A stretch of DNA of 64,000 bases. Source: Allobaculum stercoricanis DSM 13633. GTDB taxonomy: Bacteria > Bacillota_I > Bacilli_A > Erysipelotrichales > Erysipelotrichaceae. Positions 1 through 9,268 of the stretch are shown in pieces (the stretch's first letter is position 1; each line of letters opens with the position of its first letter). Location of the stretch: assembly GCF_000384195.1 (NCBI RefSeq), contig NZ_KB913034.1, positions 334,745-398,744 on the forward strand. Direction: 5' to 3'. The position numbers and the translations under genes are program-made. The notes under the pieces are model-generated. The model was not told the DNA's origin and ran no database searches. It saw nothing but the letters and a program-made list of their open reading frames with translations.

Positions 1-198
1 AATTTCTCTTTTACGGTTGAATATAGAAATTCTGCTCATGAATATTCTATTCAAATTGCCGATTTAATCGCTAATACTGCCTTTATGAGCCAGGAACATC
101 GCGAAATGATCGAAAATGTCCTTCAAACATTGGACAAAAATTTTTTTTCGATAGCTTACTTTCCGGATCGCAAAGGAGAAACGGATAAGTTTTTCTAA
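1..198 (+). CDS. C-terminal end of a DUF3800-type protein (partial)
   Basis: An open frame runs from the first base of the window to a TAA at 196-198 (65 residues seen; the start is outside the window). The residues SIQIADLIANTAF fit the IQ-[ILV]-AD-L-[IV]-A motif near the C-terminus of DUF3800 proteins, which have an RNase H-like fold and are often found near mobile or defence genes. The function is not established. It lies next to a Wadjet operon on the opposite strand, so it may belong to the same accessory island. The family call rests on this short motif only. Confidence 0.55.
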   Translation, partial: NFSFTVEYRNSAHEYSIQIADLIANTAFMSQEHREMIENVLQTLDKNFFSIAYFPDRKGETDKFF

Positions 199-325
199 GT
201 GAAATATTTGTTTAGGAATTATTCATGTGTATACTGTACGTAGAGATAAGACCTGAGTAAAGTAAGTAGATCTTAAGCGTATAGTAAGTACGTTACTCCT
301 TAGGCTCTCTAAATGTACACGATCG

Positions 326-350
326 CCTCACTATTGAGTGAGGTTTTTTT
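326..350 (+). terminator. Rho-independent terminator after the DUF3800 gene
   Basis: The arms CCTCAC (326-331) and GTGAGG (338-343) enclose a six-base loop and are followed by seven T residues. It lies about 130 bases after the DUF3800 stop codon. Confidence 0.75.
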
Positions 351-617
351 ACTTTTAGTTCGTTAAAAAGAAAAATAATTTTACGTAAATCATATTTCTA
401 AAAAGATTGAGAGAATCAATATGTTTCATTCATGCTTATTTTCGAAATCGTCTCCTCATTTTGTTTACTTAAGTGGATAACGGGACATGAATTTCTACTT
501 GATTAGTTTATTTACAAAAATGTTTAAAACTCCATGAGAGTCGCTGCCAGGCATCTCTAAATAGTTAAGTTAATCTATCCAAAGTTGACGATAGTGTATG
601 GAATAACATACAGTTTC

Positions 618-661
618 TAAAAAATCCGGAACTACGATAAATGAATTCATCAAGTTCCGGA
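618..661 (-). terminator. Terminator of the jet operon (minus strand)
   Basis: TCCGGAACT (625-633) and AGTTCCGGA (653-661) form a perfect nine-base stem. The A-run at 619-624 reads as a T-run on the minus strand, so it would end the transcript from jetC about 160 bases after its stop. Confidence 0.75.
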
Positions 662-819
662 ATATTTAGTTTCTGGGATTTTCGAAATAATCGAAGGAGT
701 GTAAAAAGATGTACCGACAGTGACACATTTTAAATAGCAATATTGGTGCGCTTAACTTTAGCATGAAGACGAATCAGAATTCGTCCAATTACCGATTTCA
801 ATTTACTTAAGGATTGACT

Positions 820-3800
820 TTATTCATTCTCCTCGTTTTTGAATAGGCTGAGCTGTTCGTTTCTGTCATAAATCCGAATCTGAACGGGTTCGACAGAACT
901 GTTTTGATGTTCTTGTGGTACTCGGGTATGGACCACATCTAGATGATTTTTTTCATCGAAGTTGGTAATCAGGCGCAGGGTATATATATTTTTGAAGGCA
1001 TTTAGTACTTCTGCGTTGCCAACATTGGAGAAGGCAACTAGCTGAGTATTTGTGACTTTACAAAGGTTCACTAGTGCCTGAATAATATGGCCGGACTGCA
1101 CGTAAGCAAATGGGTTGTCTAGTAGCAGAACATGTCCGCTTCGTTTGCCATAGATAGCAGAGAAGTGGTCTTTGCGTTGGAAGTTGAGTAGGGCACTGAC
1201 AACTACAAAAGCACATAAGAAGCCTTCGGCACCCGACAGTTTACCAGCTTCGTGCCAAGCAATTTTAACTTGGTTGTTTTCTTCTATTTTGTATAAACGG
1301 ATTGGGATGTTGACAATACCGATCAAATTTTCATAGAGAGCTGGGGCGTAGATGTTCTGCTTAATGAGAGGGATCTGGTTTTCTGGATTTTTTTCGATAG
1401 CGACAAGCAACTGATCGAGGTATTCTTCCATCTTGCCTTTTACTCCTGGTTCTATCTCATCCCATTCTTTTACTTCGATGGACAGCATTTTGCGAGTAAC
1501 ATTACCAATCTCAATGGTCGTATCCTGATCGATGGCTTTGAGGTTTTGATGCAGCAAGGACATATAGTCCATTAGAGTGTTAATCAGTGCATGGCGGTTG
1601 TCTTTAAGCAGTTTTAGGTCTTCTTCGGTTTTGTCGATTAAGTTTTGTAAGAGTTTTTGCTTTAGCTTAAGCTCATCAGGAAGCGCATACGGGTTTACGA
1701 GCAACGGTAGAATAGATTCTAACAGTTGGAAACAGATAGCCATTTTTTTGCGATATTCTTCTTTGACTTTAGTAATCGCAAGACTCAGATCATTATTCAT
1801 TTTTTGAGCAGTACTTTGCCGGTGATGGCTGGAAGTTATTAAGGCGGTATGCTCGTTGTCGAGTTTTTCTGTAGTCCACTTTTGCACGTCAATTGCTTCG
1901 AAATGAACGATATTGTCAGTTTCATCGGTAGGAATTTGCACAAAGCGGGTTAGCGAGGAGACTTCGTTAGCTTCTGCCCGGACGGAGCCAAGAACTTGTT
2001 CAAAGTGTGTGGTCTTGGTTTTTAACTCATCCTTGGAAATCGTCAAAGTATCTTGGTCTTCTTTGGCTTTCTGAATTAGACTACCTAGATCTCCCTGACG
2101 ACATTCTTTGGCTTCAAGCGGAACGCGAGTGCCACAGGTTTCTTCCATATGGTTTTCGAGGGTCTCGATTTGCCCTTCTAATTTTGAAATATCTTTTTCC
2201 AGCTTTAGGTTTTTCTGGGTTAGATGATCGATCTTTTTTTTGTTTGCTTTAATCTGATCATATGTTTCTTGTTCGGCTTCAAAAGAATAGGGAATGTTAT
2301 TCCAGTCTTCTTCCTGGAAACCGTAACGTTTTTCTTGTATTTTGAGCTGCTCTTTGGCAGCCTTTAGCTTAGATTGGGCTTTATCTCTCTCGGCAACGTA
2401 AATCCCATATTCCGAACTTTGTAGCTCTGCACTCAGTGAATCAAAGCGCGCACGAAGTTCATTTATTGTTCCTTTGGCTGGTTCGAAGTCTTTGAAGTAT
2501 TCAAAGGCGCCGACCTGATTGAAGGTATTTATTTTGGCTTGTTTCGCATTTTGAAGAAGACGATCCGCTTCCATTAGGCGATTTAGCATCCCTAGAAGCA
2601 TTTTGTCCGTATTGTCCAGATCGGATAGCGTCTGGGTAAGCTTGGCGCGCGTTTGGATTTGAAGTTCAAAGTCTTTTGTAGCCTGTTTAAATTTTGTACA
2701 TATAGTTTTCCATCCATCAAGGAGTACATTTTCATCATTCCAGAAAGTCTTGGCATCGTCGCTTTTCATCATCAGATCATTAATGATTTTTCGGCATTGC
2801 TCAAGTTGGAAGGTAAGGTTTGCTTGGGCTTCGATCAGATCCTCTTTGTTTTGTTGTAGAATATCGTATTCGGTTTCCAGCCGCTCAAGTTCTTCTTGGC
2901 TTAGACCTTCAGTTTTAACGATATTCCAGTCTTCTTCCAGCTCTTTTTTAGTCCTGCGATAGGTACTAAGAAGGGTTTCATATCCAATCTTTTTGTCCTG
3001 TAGGATCTTACTCATTTCTTCTAGTTTAGAAGGGAAGATCAGGTTGGTATTAAAGTGCAGGTAAGTACTTAAATGTCCAAAGTCAATTTTGGACGGATTG
3101 GAAAGTACCTCACGACTGCATAAGAAAATTGGTTCGCTGGCATACAGATTGCGTGTGGAGAATTCTTCTAGAATTTTGGCACTTTGTTCTTCATCCATGA
3201 TCAGTGCGTATGGGAAATAGGGATACTCCTGTACCAGTTTTTCTTTTTTCTTTGGGGGCATTGGCGACTGGCGTAGCCACATTGCACCAGTGATGTAATC
3301 AACACCAAGCTTGGCAAAGACATCTTTCATTTCGTTTGATAGACTCAGGCTGGTTCCGGTCTGCATGTTTTCAAGTTCGTTTTTGCAGCGTGTAATATCG
3401 CTCATCGCTTGTTCTTCATGAGCTTCATGGAGGGCAATCTGAGACTGATAGCGATGGTCCATCAAATTCGCATCCCAAAGCTTGTTCGGTTCAACGCCTA
3501 GTTTTAAGGAGAGTTGCTTCCGGTTTTTCAGAGCCTTTCTAGCGGCGGTCAGTTTTTCTTTAGTGACAATAATTTGGTTATCCAGAGTCAACTCGTCTAG
3601 TTCATTTTGTTGGATCTGTTGATTCAAGTTGTTTTTTTGCAATTTTAGCTTGACAATTTGCTCTTGTAAGACTTCATAGCTTGCTTTTGCATTGTTAGCG
3701 TTTTGTTCAAGTTGCTTCGTGATGGCATCATACAGTTTATAATCATCTGTCCAACTTAGTGAATGGGTTATTTCCAGATTATTTTTTTCTAAAAAGTTGT

Positions 3801-5280
3801 TTTCTTCATTGAAAAAAACGTCGATTTTAGATTGGTATACAGCATGTTCAGAGGTGAGGGTATTGACGGATTGATTGAGCGTTTTCTGCTTATTTGTTAG
3901 TTCCTTCTGCTCACTTAGCAACTCGTTTTTCTGGACTTCAGACGTTTCAACTTGTTTAGTTTCTTCTTCTAGCTGCATGGAGTACAAAGCGTACAGTTTG
4001 CTGCCATAGCTATCTCGCTTTTTGGTGATTTCTTCATGAGGAAGTTGGGCACTTTTGGCCTTTTCACTATATTCCTGATAGGCGGATTCGTACTCGATGA
4101 TCTTCTGGTATTTATCGGCACAGGCTAACTGTCCTTGATAATGTTCGAGAGCTGCTGTTTCATCTTGGATTCGTTTGATCTCACTGGCGATTTTCTCGGA
4201 CTCACCCTGGAGTGTTTGATGTTTTGTGTCGTAGCTATACCATTCTTTGGACAGTTTTTCATATTCGAGATGAGCTAGATCTTTTTTTGCTTGAATGATT
4301 AGGGCGTCTAGAGTCTCATCTTCTCTAGAAAATGAGGTTAGGGCATTGGAAATACCTCTAGCAAAGGCATCAATCTGATCTCCAGTTGCTTTAAGATCGA
4401 TATATTCGTCACGAAGACTCAAAGACTGAGTGAAAAAGTTATTGAGTTTGCCCTGAAATTCCATCAATTCGCCTAATGATTTCAGGTTCTCTTTATTTTT
4501 GGCCTGCAGCTCGACAAATTCGGTGGTCATCGCCTGAAAGTGTGCCACATGGTTGACTTCTTCCATGTTGGTCTCTTTGTCAATTTTGGCTGCGGCTGCT
4601 GGAATCAATACTTCTCGAAGCAGCTTGATTTCAGTATCGTAGGTTTCGCAGAATTTTGCTAGACCAGATTCTTCCAGGTTGAACTGGCGCATCTGAATCC
4701 ATTCGCCTTGATCAATGCCAAGTTCTTCTAGTTTGGAGAGATAGACTTGTCGGGAGCTAGAATTGGTTAGATTGTAAAGAGCAAAGCGATTTGGATTGGA
4801 TTTAGCAAAGTTTTCCAGCATTGTTTTCGAACTTTGGAAGGATTTGTAAGCTCGTCGACCATTGGTTTGCAAGTCAACCAGCTCTAGGTTGTCCAACGAA
4901 AATTCGACGTCTTTGTCGTATTCAGCAATCCAGGTATACAAGTTGATCTTTTCTTGACTATCCAGATCTGGATTGATCTTGCGGCTGGCCATAAGGCCGA
5001 TGCAAAACTTGCCGGCTCCAGCATCTTTGAGCCATTCCTGGACAATAAAGGCCGGTTTTGTATCCCGGAAATAATCCGCAAACGGGCGCTTGGGAAAGTT
5101 GCGTAATCGTGTTGGAATATAGGGTGCTAGAAGCATCTGGGTCATCACTGATTTTCCGCCACCGTTTTCCATCTTGAGTAGTGTGCTGATGCCATCGATT
5201 TCAAGGATCTTGTCCGAAATCACATTGCGACCATAGTTGTACTCCAAGTGAACAAAGCGAACTTTATTGAGTAGAGGCAT
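820..5280 (-). CDS. jetC: Wadjet SMC-like ATPase JetC (MukB-like)
   Basis: SMC-family motor of a Wadjet anti-plasmid complex, expected to dimerise, bind DNA and extrude loops with JetA and JetB. About 1486 residues. Counting from the upstream ATG at 5292, the P-loop NGGGKS is at residues 43-48, long charged coiled-coil segments fill the middle, LSGAE (ABC signature) is at about 1352 and the Walker B LLLDNPF at about 1390. Two points are atypical: the first glycine of the P-loop consensus is Met, and Walker B reads D-N rather than D-E. I prefer ATG 5280 (MPLLNKVRF), which has GGTG six bases upstream. ATG 5292 is possible but badly spaced from its AAAGAG. It overlaps jetB, so translation is probably coupled. 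Base composition looks richer in G+C than the flanking genes, which suggests acquisition. Confidence 0.88.
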   Translation of the reverse strand: MPLLNKVRFVHLEYNYGRNVISDKILEIDGISTLLKMENGGGKSVMTQMLLAPYIPTRLRNFPKRPFADYFRDTKPAFIVQEWLKDAGAGKFCIGLMASRKINPDLDSQEKINLYTWIAEYDKDVEFSLDNLELVDLQTNGRRAYKSFQSSKTMLENFAKSNPNRFALYNLTNSSSRQVYLSKLEELGIDQGEWIQMRQFNLEESGLAKFCETYDTEIKLLREVLIPAAAAKIDKETNMEEVNHVAHFQAMTTEFVELQAKNKENLKSLGELMEFQGKLNNFFTQSLSLRDEYIDLKATGDQIDAFARGISNALTSFSREDETLDALIIQAKKDLAHLEYEKLSKEWYSYDTKHQTLQGESEKIASEIKRIQDETAALEHYQGQLACADKYQKIIEYESAYQEYSEKAKSAQLPHEEITKKRDSYGSKLYALYSMQLEEETKQVETSEVQKNELLSEQKELTNKQKTLNQSVNTLTSEHAVYQSKIDVFFNEENNFLEKNNLEITHSLSWTDDYKLYDAITKQLEQNANNAKASYEVLQEQIVKLKLQKNNLNQQIQQNELDELTLDNQIIVTKEKLTAARKALKNRKQLSLKLGVEPNKLWDANLMDHRYQSQIALHEAHEEQAMSDITRCKNELENMQTGTSLSLSNEMKDVFAKLGVDYITGAMWLRQSPMPPKKKEKLVQEYPYFPYALIMDEEQSAKILEEFSTRNLYASEPIFLCSREVLSNPSKIDFGHLSTYLHFNTNLIFPSKLEEMSKILQDKKIGYETLLSTYRRTKKELEEDWNIVKTEGLSQEELERLETEYDILQQNKEDLIEAQANLTFQLEQCRKIINDLMMKSDDAKTFWNDENVLLDGWKTICTKFKQATKDFELQIQTRAKLTQTLSDLDNTDKMLLGMLNRLMEADRLLQNAKQAKINTFNQVGAFEYFKDFEPAKGTINELRARFDSLSAELQSSEYGIYVAERDKAQSKLKAAKEQLKIQEKRYGFQEEDWNNIPYSFEAEQETYDQIKANKKKIDHLTQKNLKLEKDISKLEGQIETLENHMEETCGTRVPLEAKECRQGDLGSLIQKAKEDQDTLTISKDELKTKTTHFEQVLGSVRAEANEVSSLTRFVQIPTDETDNIVHFEAIDVQKWTTEKLDNEHTALITSSHHRQSTAQKMNNDLSLAITKVKEEYRKKMAICFQLLESILPLLVNPYALPDELKLKQKLLQNLIDKTEEDLKLLKDNRHALINTLMDYMSLLHQNLKAIDQDTTIEIGNVTRKMLSIEVKEWDEIEPGVKGKMEEYLDQLLVAIEKNPENQIPLIKQNIYAPALYENLIGIVNIPIRLYKIEENNQVKIAWHEAGKLSGAEGFLCAFVVVSALLNFQRKDHFSAIYGKRSGHVLLLDNPFAYVQSGHIIQALVNLCKVTNTQLVAFSNVGNAEVLNAFKNIYTLRLITNFDEKNHLDVVHTRVPQEHQNSSVEPVQIRIYDRNEQLSLFKNEENE

Positions 5281-5953
5281 TAGAATCACCATCTCTTTCT
5301 ATATTGATAGAGTCCAGAATGGTGAGTTGTTCATCGCTGGACAAAATGACATGCATCAATGCATCAATGCGTGGGGTTAGATATATTTGGTCATCCTCCG
5401 GTAGGTACTGAATGAGTTTTTGTTTTTCTAAGAATTTGATCAAAGTCATAAAAATATGGGCTTTGTTGTTGGAGGAGTTGCGATGCTCCATATCGGAGAG
5501 TAGGTTGTTGTAAGTATCAACCATTCGTTCATATGGGATATTTCCAGGGTTGTCCGTGTTGTCTAGACCGCTGTTTAATGCATCAGAATAGCGATTCATC
5601 CATTCGGCTAAAGTTAAAAACGTTCTGACACGACCACCACCATACTCAGTGGAATAAAACATATCGAGCAGCACGAGTAGAGCGAACATGGATAGGTAAT
5701 AGTGGACATCGTTTTGGTTTGATTTAATCAAAACGGCTTTTAGGTCTGCTTTGGAGTAGCCGAGAAACTGGTTGTCTTGGCTTGGAAATAGGTACAGGCA
5801 GTCTTTTGTCTGAGTCAGCCGGCATTCAAAAGCTGCTGCAGCTGATTCGAGTTGATCGAGATGGTCCGTACCGGACATCAGCCAGACATACATCGGATCG
5901 ACTGCCAATAGCTGTCTCTCCTTTAAAAGCTGATAAAGAATTTCATTGATCAT
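5264..5953 (-). CDS. jetB: Wadjet JetB (MukE-like kleisin partner)
   Basis: 229 residues, mostly helical with acidic patches, between the JetA-like and JetC-like genes. This is the position and size of the MukE-like winged-helix subunit that binds the kleisin in MukBEF/Wadjet complexes. Its ATG overlaps the jetA stop as ATGA (5950-5953), and its own stop lies inside jetC, so the genes are translationally coupled. No catalytic motif is expected or seen. The call rests on context and size more than on sequence recognition. Confidence 0.78.
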   Translation of the reverse strand: MINEILYQLLKERQLLAVDPMYVWLMSGTDHLDQLESAAAAFECRLTQTKDCLYLFPSQDNQFLGYSKADLKAVLIKSNQNDVHYYLSMFALLVLLDMFYSTEYGGGRVRTFLTLAEWMNRYSDALNSGLDNTDNPGNIPYERMVDTYNNLLSDMEHRNSSNNKAHIFMTLIKFLEKQKLIQYLPEDDQIYLTPRIDALMHVILSSDEQLTILDSINIERDGDSNASTQ

Positions 5954-7533
5954 ACAAGCAACTTCCTTTCTAAATGCAACAATAAGCCATCCAAGGAGAT
6001 AACTGTCTCCAGTTCACCGTCAGGAATAGTGCAATAAATGCGGCGGTCTTGCTTCTGAATCTGGAAATTTACATATTCCTGCAATTCAAGCTGACTTTCC
6101 ATAGCGCCAAGAATTGCTAGTGGTAAGGAGAATGTGGTCTGTTCTTCCAGGATAATTTCATTTCGCGATCCATATAAATGCTCCAGGTCAAGTGTGGTCA
6201 AGGAGGCTAGACTAGCTAACAATTCTCGTGCTTGGTCGACGGATTCAAACTGGTCTAGATCGAAGCACTCATCCAATGGCAGAAAATGGTCTGGTGCTTT
6301 GACAAGCTTCATCAAGGCGTCTTCGACTTTCTGATTCATACGACGAACATAATCTTCTTTTTCCTGCTTTTGACGTTCGTACTCTTCTAAATCAAAGTCC
6401 GAGTTGATCTCTTCAATCGAACCGTCGTCAAGGTTCACTCGGAGTGGTTGGTACTGGAAGGCTTGGATTAGGGAAAGCTGCTTAGGTGGAGCTTTGAAAA
6501 ATAAAGGGTGGAGCAGACTATCCAGATTTTCTAAAGATCGTGGCGTATCCATGATTTTCTGCCAGATAACTTGCCGGAAGGGACGTCGCTCGTAGAAGCT
6601 CTGGCGCATCTGAAAGCGCAATTGTTCATCGAATAGGGCTGAAAATGAATTAATAGCTTCCAAAATACGGGCATGGGCAAGAATTGAGCGAGACAGATAG
6701 CCACTGATCGAATTAAGTGCGGTCAGGTTCTTACTGTCTTGATCAGAAAAAGCGCCAGATTGAATGGCATGATGAAGTTCTTCAGTAAGCTTAGTGACAT
6801 TTTTACGGTATGTTTGGAATTTTTCTCGGCTATCAGCCATCAACTTGTAGGTGTTCTGGCTTAGTTCTAGATAGTTTTTGCGATCAAGCATCGCGGCGTT
6901 GGTTTTTGCTAACAAAGATTTGTTTTGAATTTCGACTTCCTGGATTTTGAGTAGCTGAAAAATCTGGCGGATTTCATCGAGGGCGCGTGGGTAGTTGCCG
7001 GCTTTCATTTGCAGTTCGAAGACTAGATCGCGAAACTGTAACTGCATGTTTTCTTCCATCTCTAAAGTTGAAAGCATCAAGTGGAAACCGTCATCGCTCA
7101 TTTTGTAGGATGCTTTTGGGATGCCATTTTGATAGATGATTTCTGAAATCAGGTAGTTGAGACGGACTTTCCAGCGGTCGTCGTTTTCGATTGGGTTAAA
7201 ACTGAAGGGAATACCCTGGTTGCACAGGATGCTAGACACCATCAGATCGGCTAGCCGATGACATTGTTCCAGGTCAAGTTGTTTGTGAAACAGCTCACGG
7301 TTACCCTCTAAAATGCACATGGAAATGTCTTCAATTAAGCATGTTTCGCTGGCTAGTGTCCGCTCCATGATGAAACGTAGGACCATAAAAAAGAGCAGTA
7401 TCTGTTCATCGAGGCGTTCAAAACCAAAGCTTTCCAGTGTTCGGCCTTTGGTTTTGAGCATCGAAAACAGCTGTCCAAATAACGCGATTGGATACATTCG
7501 TTTCTGAAGGTCAGTATAAAATTCACTTTGCAT
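5950..7533 (-). CDS. jetA: Wadjet JetA (MukF-like kleisin)
   Basis: 527 residues. The N-terminal half is helical. A coiled-coil segment (roughly residues 230-270, with SREKFQTYRKNVTKLTEELHH) and an acidic C-terminal half follow, as expected for the MukF-like kleisin that bridges SMC heads. The start at 7533 has a strong GAGGAG site just upstream (plus-strand CTCCTC at about 7541-7546). It is followed by jetB with a 4-base overlap. The assignment comes from gene order, length and composition next to the clearly recognisable JetC and JetD. Confidence 0.8.
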   Translation of the reverse strand: MQSEFYTDLQKRMYPIALFGQLFSMLKTKGRTLESFGFERLDEQILLFFMVLRFIMERTLASETCLIEDISMCILEGNRELFHKQLDLEQCHRLADLMVSSILCNQGIPFSFNPIENDDRWKVRLNYLISEIIYQNGIPKASYKMSDDGFHLMLSTLEMEENMQLQFRDLVFELQMKAGNYPRALDEIRQIFQLLKIQEVEIQNKSLLAKTNAAMLDRKNYLELSQNTYKLMADSREKFQTYRKNVTKLTEELHHAIQSGAFSDQDSKNLTALNSISGYLSRSILAHARILEAINSFSALFDEQLRFQMRQSFYERRPFRQVIWQKIMDTPRSLENLDSLLHPLFFKAPPKQLSLIQAFQYQPLRVNLDDGSIEEINSDFDLEEYERQKQEKEDYVRRMNQKVEDALMKLVKAPDHFLPLDECFDLDQFESVDQARELLASLASLTTLDLEHLYGSRNEIILEEQTTFSLPLAILGAMESQLELQEYVNFQIQKQDRRIYCTIPDGELETVISLDGLLLHLERKLLV

Positions 7534-7603
7534 AGTTTCTCCTCATCAGTGGCCTAGTCTCCGAAGCGAAAAGCTTGAATAGAGGGACAGGTGGTCTGGT
7601 TTG

Positions 7604-7822
7604 TCAAGCATTAAATTCATTTAATATATACTGTAAGTCTGTTAGTCTTAGCCGGTGAGTTCTGTAGTTCAATGAGAAAATGAAGTCTTCGAAATAGTCT
7701 TTTATAGAGAATAGCGGGATTCCATTTTTGCAGTGTTGCCTGACATTCTTATCTGTCAGATAAATTTCATAAAACGAGGTGCGTGGATGGAAATGCATTA
7801 ACAGGCTAAAGAGATTTAACAT
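7604..7822 (-). CDS. Small 72-residue ORF between jetD and jetA, unknown
   Basis: An ATG lies five bases after the jetD stop, in a different frame, and opens a 72-residue frame rich in aromatic residues (MLNLFSLLMHFHPRTSFYEI at the start, LTDLQYILNEFNA at the end). It fills most of the gap between jetD and jetA, in an operon that is otherwise tightly packed. No clear ribosome binding site precedes it, so coupled re-initiation after jetD or a frameshifted JetD tail are alternatives. It could also be chance. I recognise no family. Confidence 0.4.
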   Translation of the reverse strand: MLNLFSLLMHFHPRTSFYEIYLTDKNVRQHCKNGIPLFSIKDYFEDFIFSLNYRTHRLRLTDLQYILNEFNA

Positions 7823-7826
7823 CTGA

Positions 7827-8807
7827 TCAGCAAGATTTGTATTGGGTATGGTTGAGAATTTCTTGGGGGATATACTGTCCCTTATTCCATAGCTCACGAA
7901 CTGTGCTTGTAAATTCGGAATCAAAAAAGGCAAAGAAATACTCACCTGTTGTTGGTTCCTGCTTTTCTTTATATTGTGGCATTGTTTTCTTTTCGATATC
8001 AAATTTTCGTTTCGCCTCAAGCATTGCCGCATAGCCTGGGAGCCAAGGAATAATGCGGACTTCTGGGTACCTTGCTGCAAACGATTCAAAGATCCGAATC
8101 CCCTCGTAGTCCAGATCGCCCCAGTAATAGACTGGATCGATCGAGTTGAGTAACGCAGGGGAACCGAATAAAAGCAGATCCATAAAATAGCTTTCGATCC
8201 GATATCCGCCTCCATAGGCTATGCTTTGCAGGTCAAAACCGAGAATGGACGTCTGTGTTATGAGAAGGCGTCTTATGGAAATGAAAGGATCTAGGTTTTC
8301 GACGATCAGAAGTGGCCCGGGCTCATCATTTCGTGAGTAGATCGCTAGTGGCTCGTATGTCTGGTAGTAGGCTAGACGCTTGGGATTGAGTGCCAGGTTA
8401 CGACAAAGTCTATCTCCATGTTGTGCAAGAATTTTTTCTTGGCCAAAGATTTCAAAACTGCGTTCGTTACACGAGACTTCTTCGGGTGGGTCTTCATGGA
8501 TCGACAGCCAGTGTTGTAGATCCACGATCATGGATTCATCTTTGCTAAACTGCGCTGGATGCTTTTTATAAAACGCTGCAGAAAGGGGAGGCTCAATTAG
8601 TCGGTCCGCTTTGGCAACTAAAGGGGCCATATCTTTTTTTTGCTTGACCTTGCGATAACGCTGATACAAAGCGGGCCTTTTGCCGTTGAGTCCAGAGCTT
8701 TTAATCGGGACTAAGCGACCTTTGGCCACTTCGTTTTCAATATAATCTACGCCCTGTGCATATGATGGAAATGGGGCGATTAGTTCTTCAAAAAAGATGC
8801 CTGTCAT
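7827..8807 (-). CDS. jetD: Wadjet JetD TOPRIM nuclease
   Basis: 326 residues. JetD is the nuclease that cleaves DNA once the JetABC motor has stalled on a small circle. The C-terminal half is a TOPRIM fold of the DUF2220 type: the conserved glutamate is in LLIVEN (E170), the DxD pair in YYWGDLDYEG (D231, D233), and IPQEIL lies near the end, as in other JetD proteins. The N-terminal part should be the arm and DNA-binding region. Here jetD is the first gene of the operon, whereas the best-known systems are written jetABCD. The ATG at 8807 has only a weak upstream GGTG site. Confidence 0.88.
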   Translation of the reverse strand: MTGIFFEELIAPFPSYAQGVDYIENEVAKGRLVPIKSSGLNGKRPALYQRYRKVKQKKDMAPLVAKADRLIEPPLSAAFYKKHPAQFSKDESMIVDLQHWLSIHEDPPEEVSCNERSFEIFGQEKILAQHGDRLCRNLALNPKRLAYYQTYEPLAIYSRNDEPGPLLIVENLDPFISIRRLLITQTSILGFDLQSIAYGGGYRIESYFMDLLLFGSPALLNSIDPVYYWGDLDYEGIRIFESFAARYPEVRIIPWLPGYAAMLEAKRKFDIEKKTMPQYKEKQEPTTGEYFFAFFDSEFTSTVRELWNKGQYIPQEILNHTQYKSC

Positions 8808-9268
8808 GACACCATTGTAACAATATTTTTGTTTTGAACGGACTATAGTAGATAAAAAAAGTTGTTTTTGTTACGCCTTTATCTTTTTTAGTCAAAATGA
8901 GTTGTTTTTGATCAATTGATGATTAGAACTGAGTTGGAGAAATCTTCATCCGAAGAAAGTTAATCTCATTAAAATTTGGACGTTCAATTATCTTTTCTTT
9001 TGGTGACGGATTTATTGTTTTGATCGATGGCTTTTGTAATACACATTTTTTAAAAACAAAATATCATCAAAATAAGATGATATAACTTATTAATAAGGGC
9101 GTTTCATCATGGGTTTACAAAGTTTCTCTTTGCCTTGGTGTAATGCGTATTTTAAAAGAGAAATGGATAGAAATGTTTTGATTTTTAATATGTGGTTTAG
9201 AATATAAACAAAGATATAAAGAAAGCTGATTGGTATGAATCAGAGCTTTTGAAAATTGAGAGGATTTT
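8808..9268. promoter_or_regulatory. Divergent control region between the jet operon and the sugar importer
   Basis: AT-rich, 461 bases, no gene. On the minus strand TATAGT (plus-strand ACTATA at 8842-8847) is a candidate -10 for jetD. The palindrome ATTGTAACAAT lies at about 8814-8824, between it and the start codon. The ten-base word GTTGTTTTTG occurs at 8861-8870 and again at 8901-8910, exactly 40 bases apart. Nearer the importer are ATATCATC/GATGATAT (9061-9083) and the perfect palindrome CTTATTAATAAG (9086-9097). Roles are unproven. Confidence 0.4.

Larger units (their letters stand above)
199..819. other. Intergenic region between convergent genes
   Basis: This 621-base AT-rich stretch separates the DUF3800 tail (plus strand) from the end of jetC (minus strand). 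It holds two terminator hairpins, listed separately, and no open frame with a credible ribosome binding site. I see nothing else I can support in it. Confidence 0.6.

Noticed and set aside
7604..8215. 203-codon minus-strand frame overlapping the end of jetD
   Set aside because: Its upstream two thirds are the shadow of jetD in another frame. Only the part after the jetD stop (from 7822) is kept as a possible small gene.
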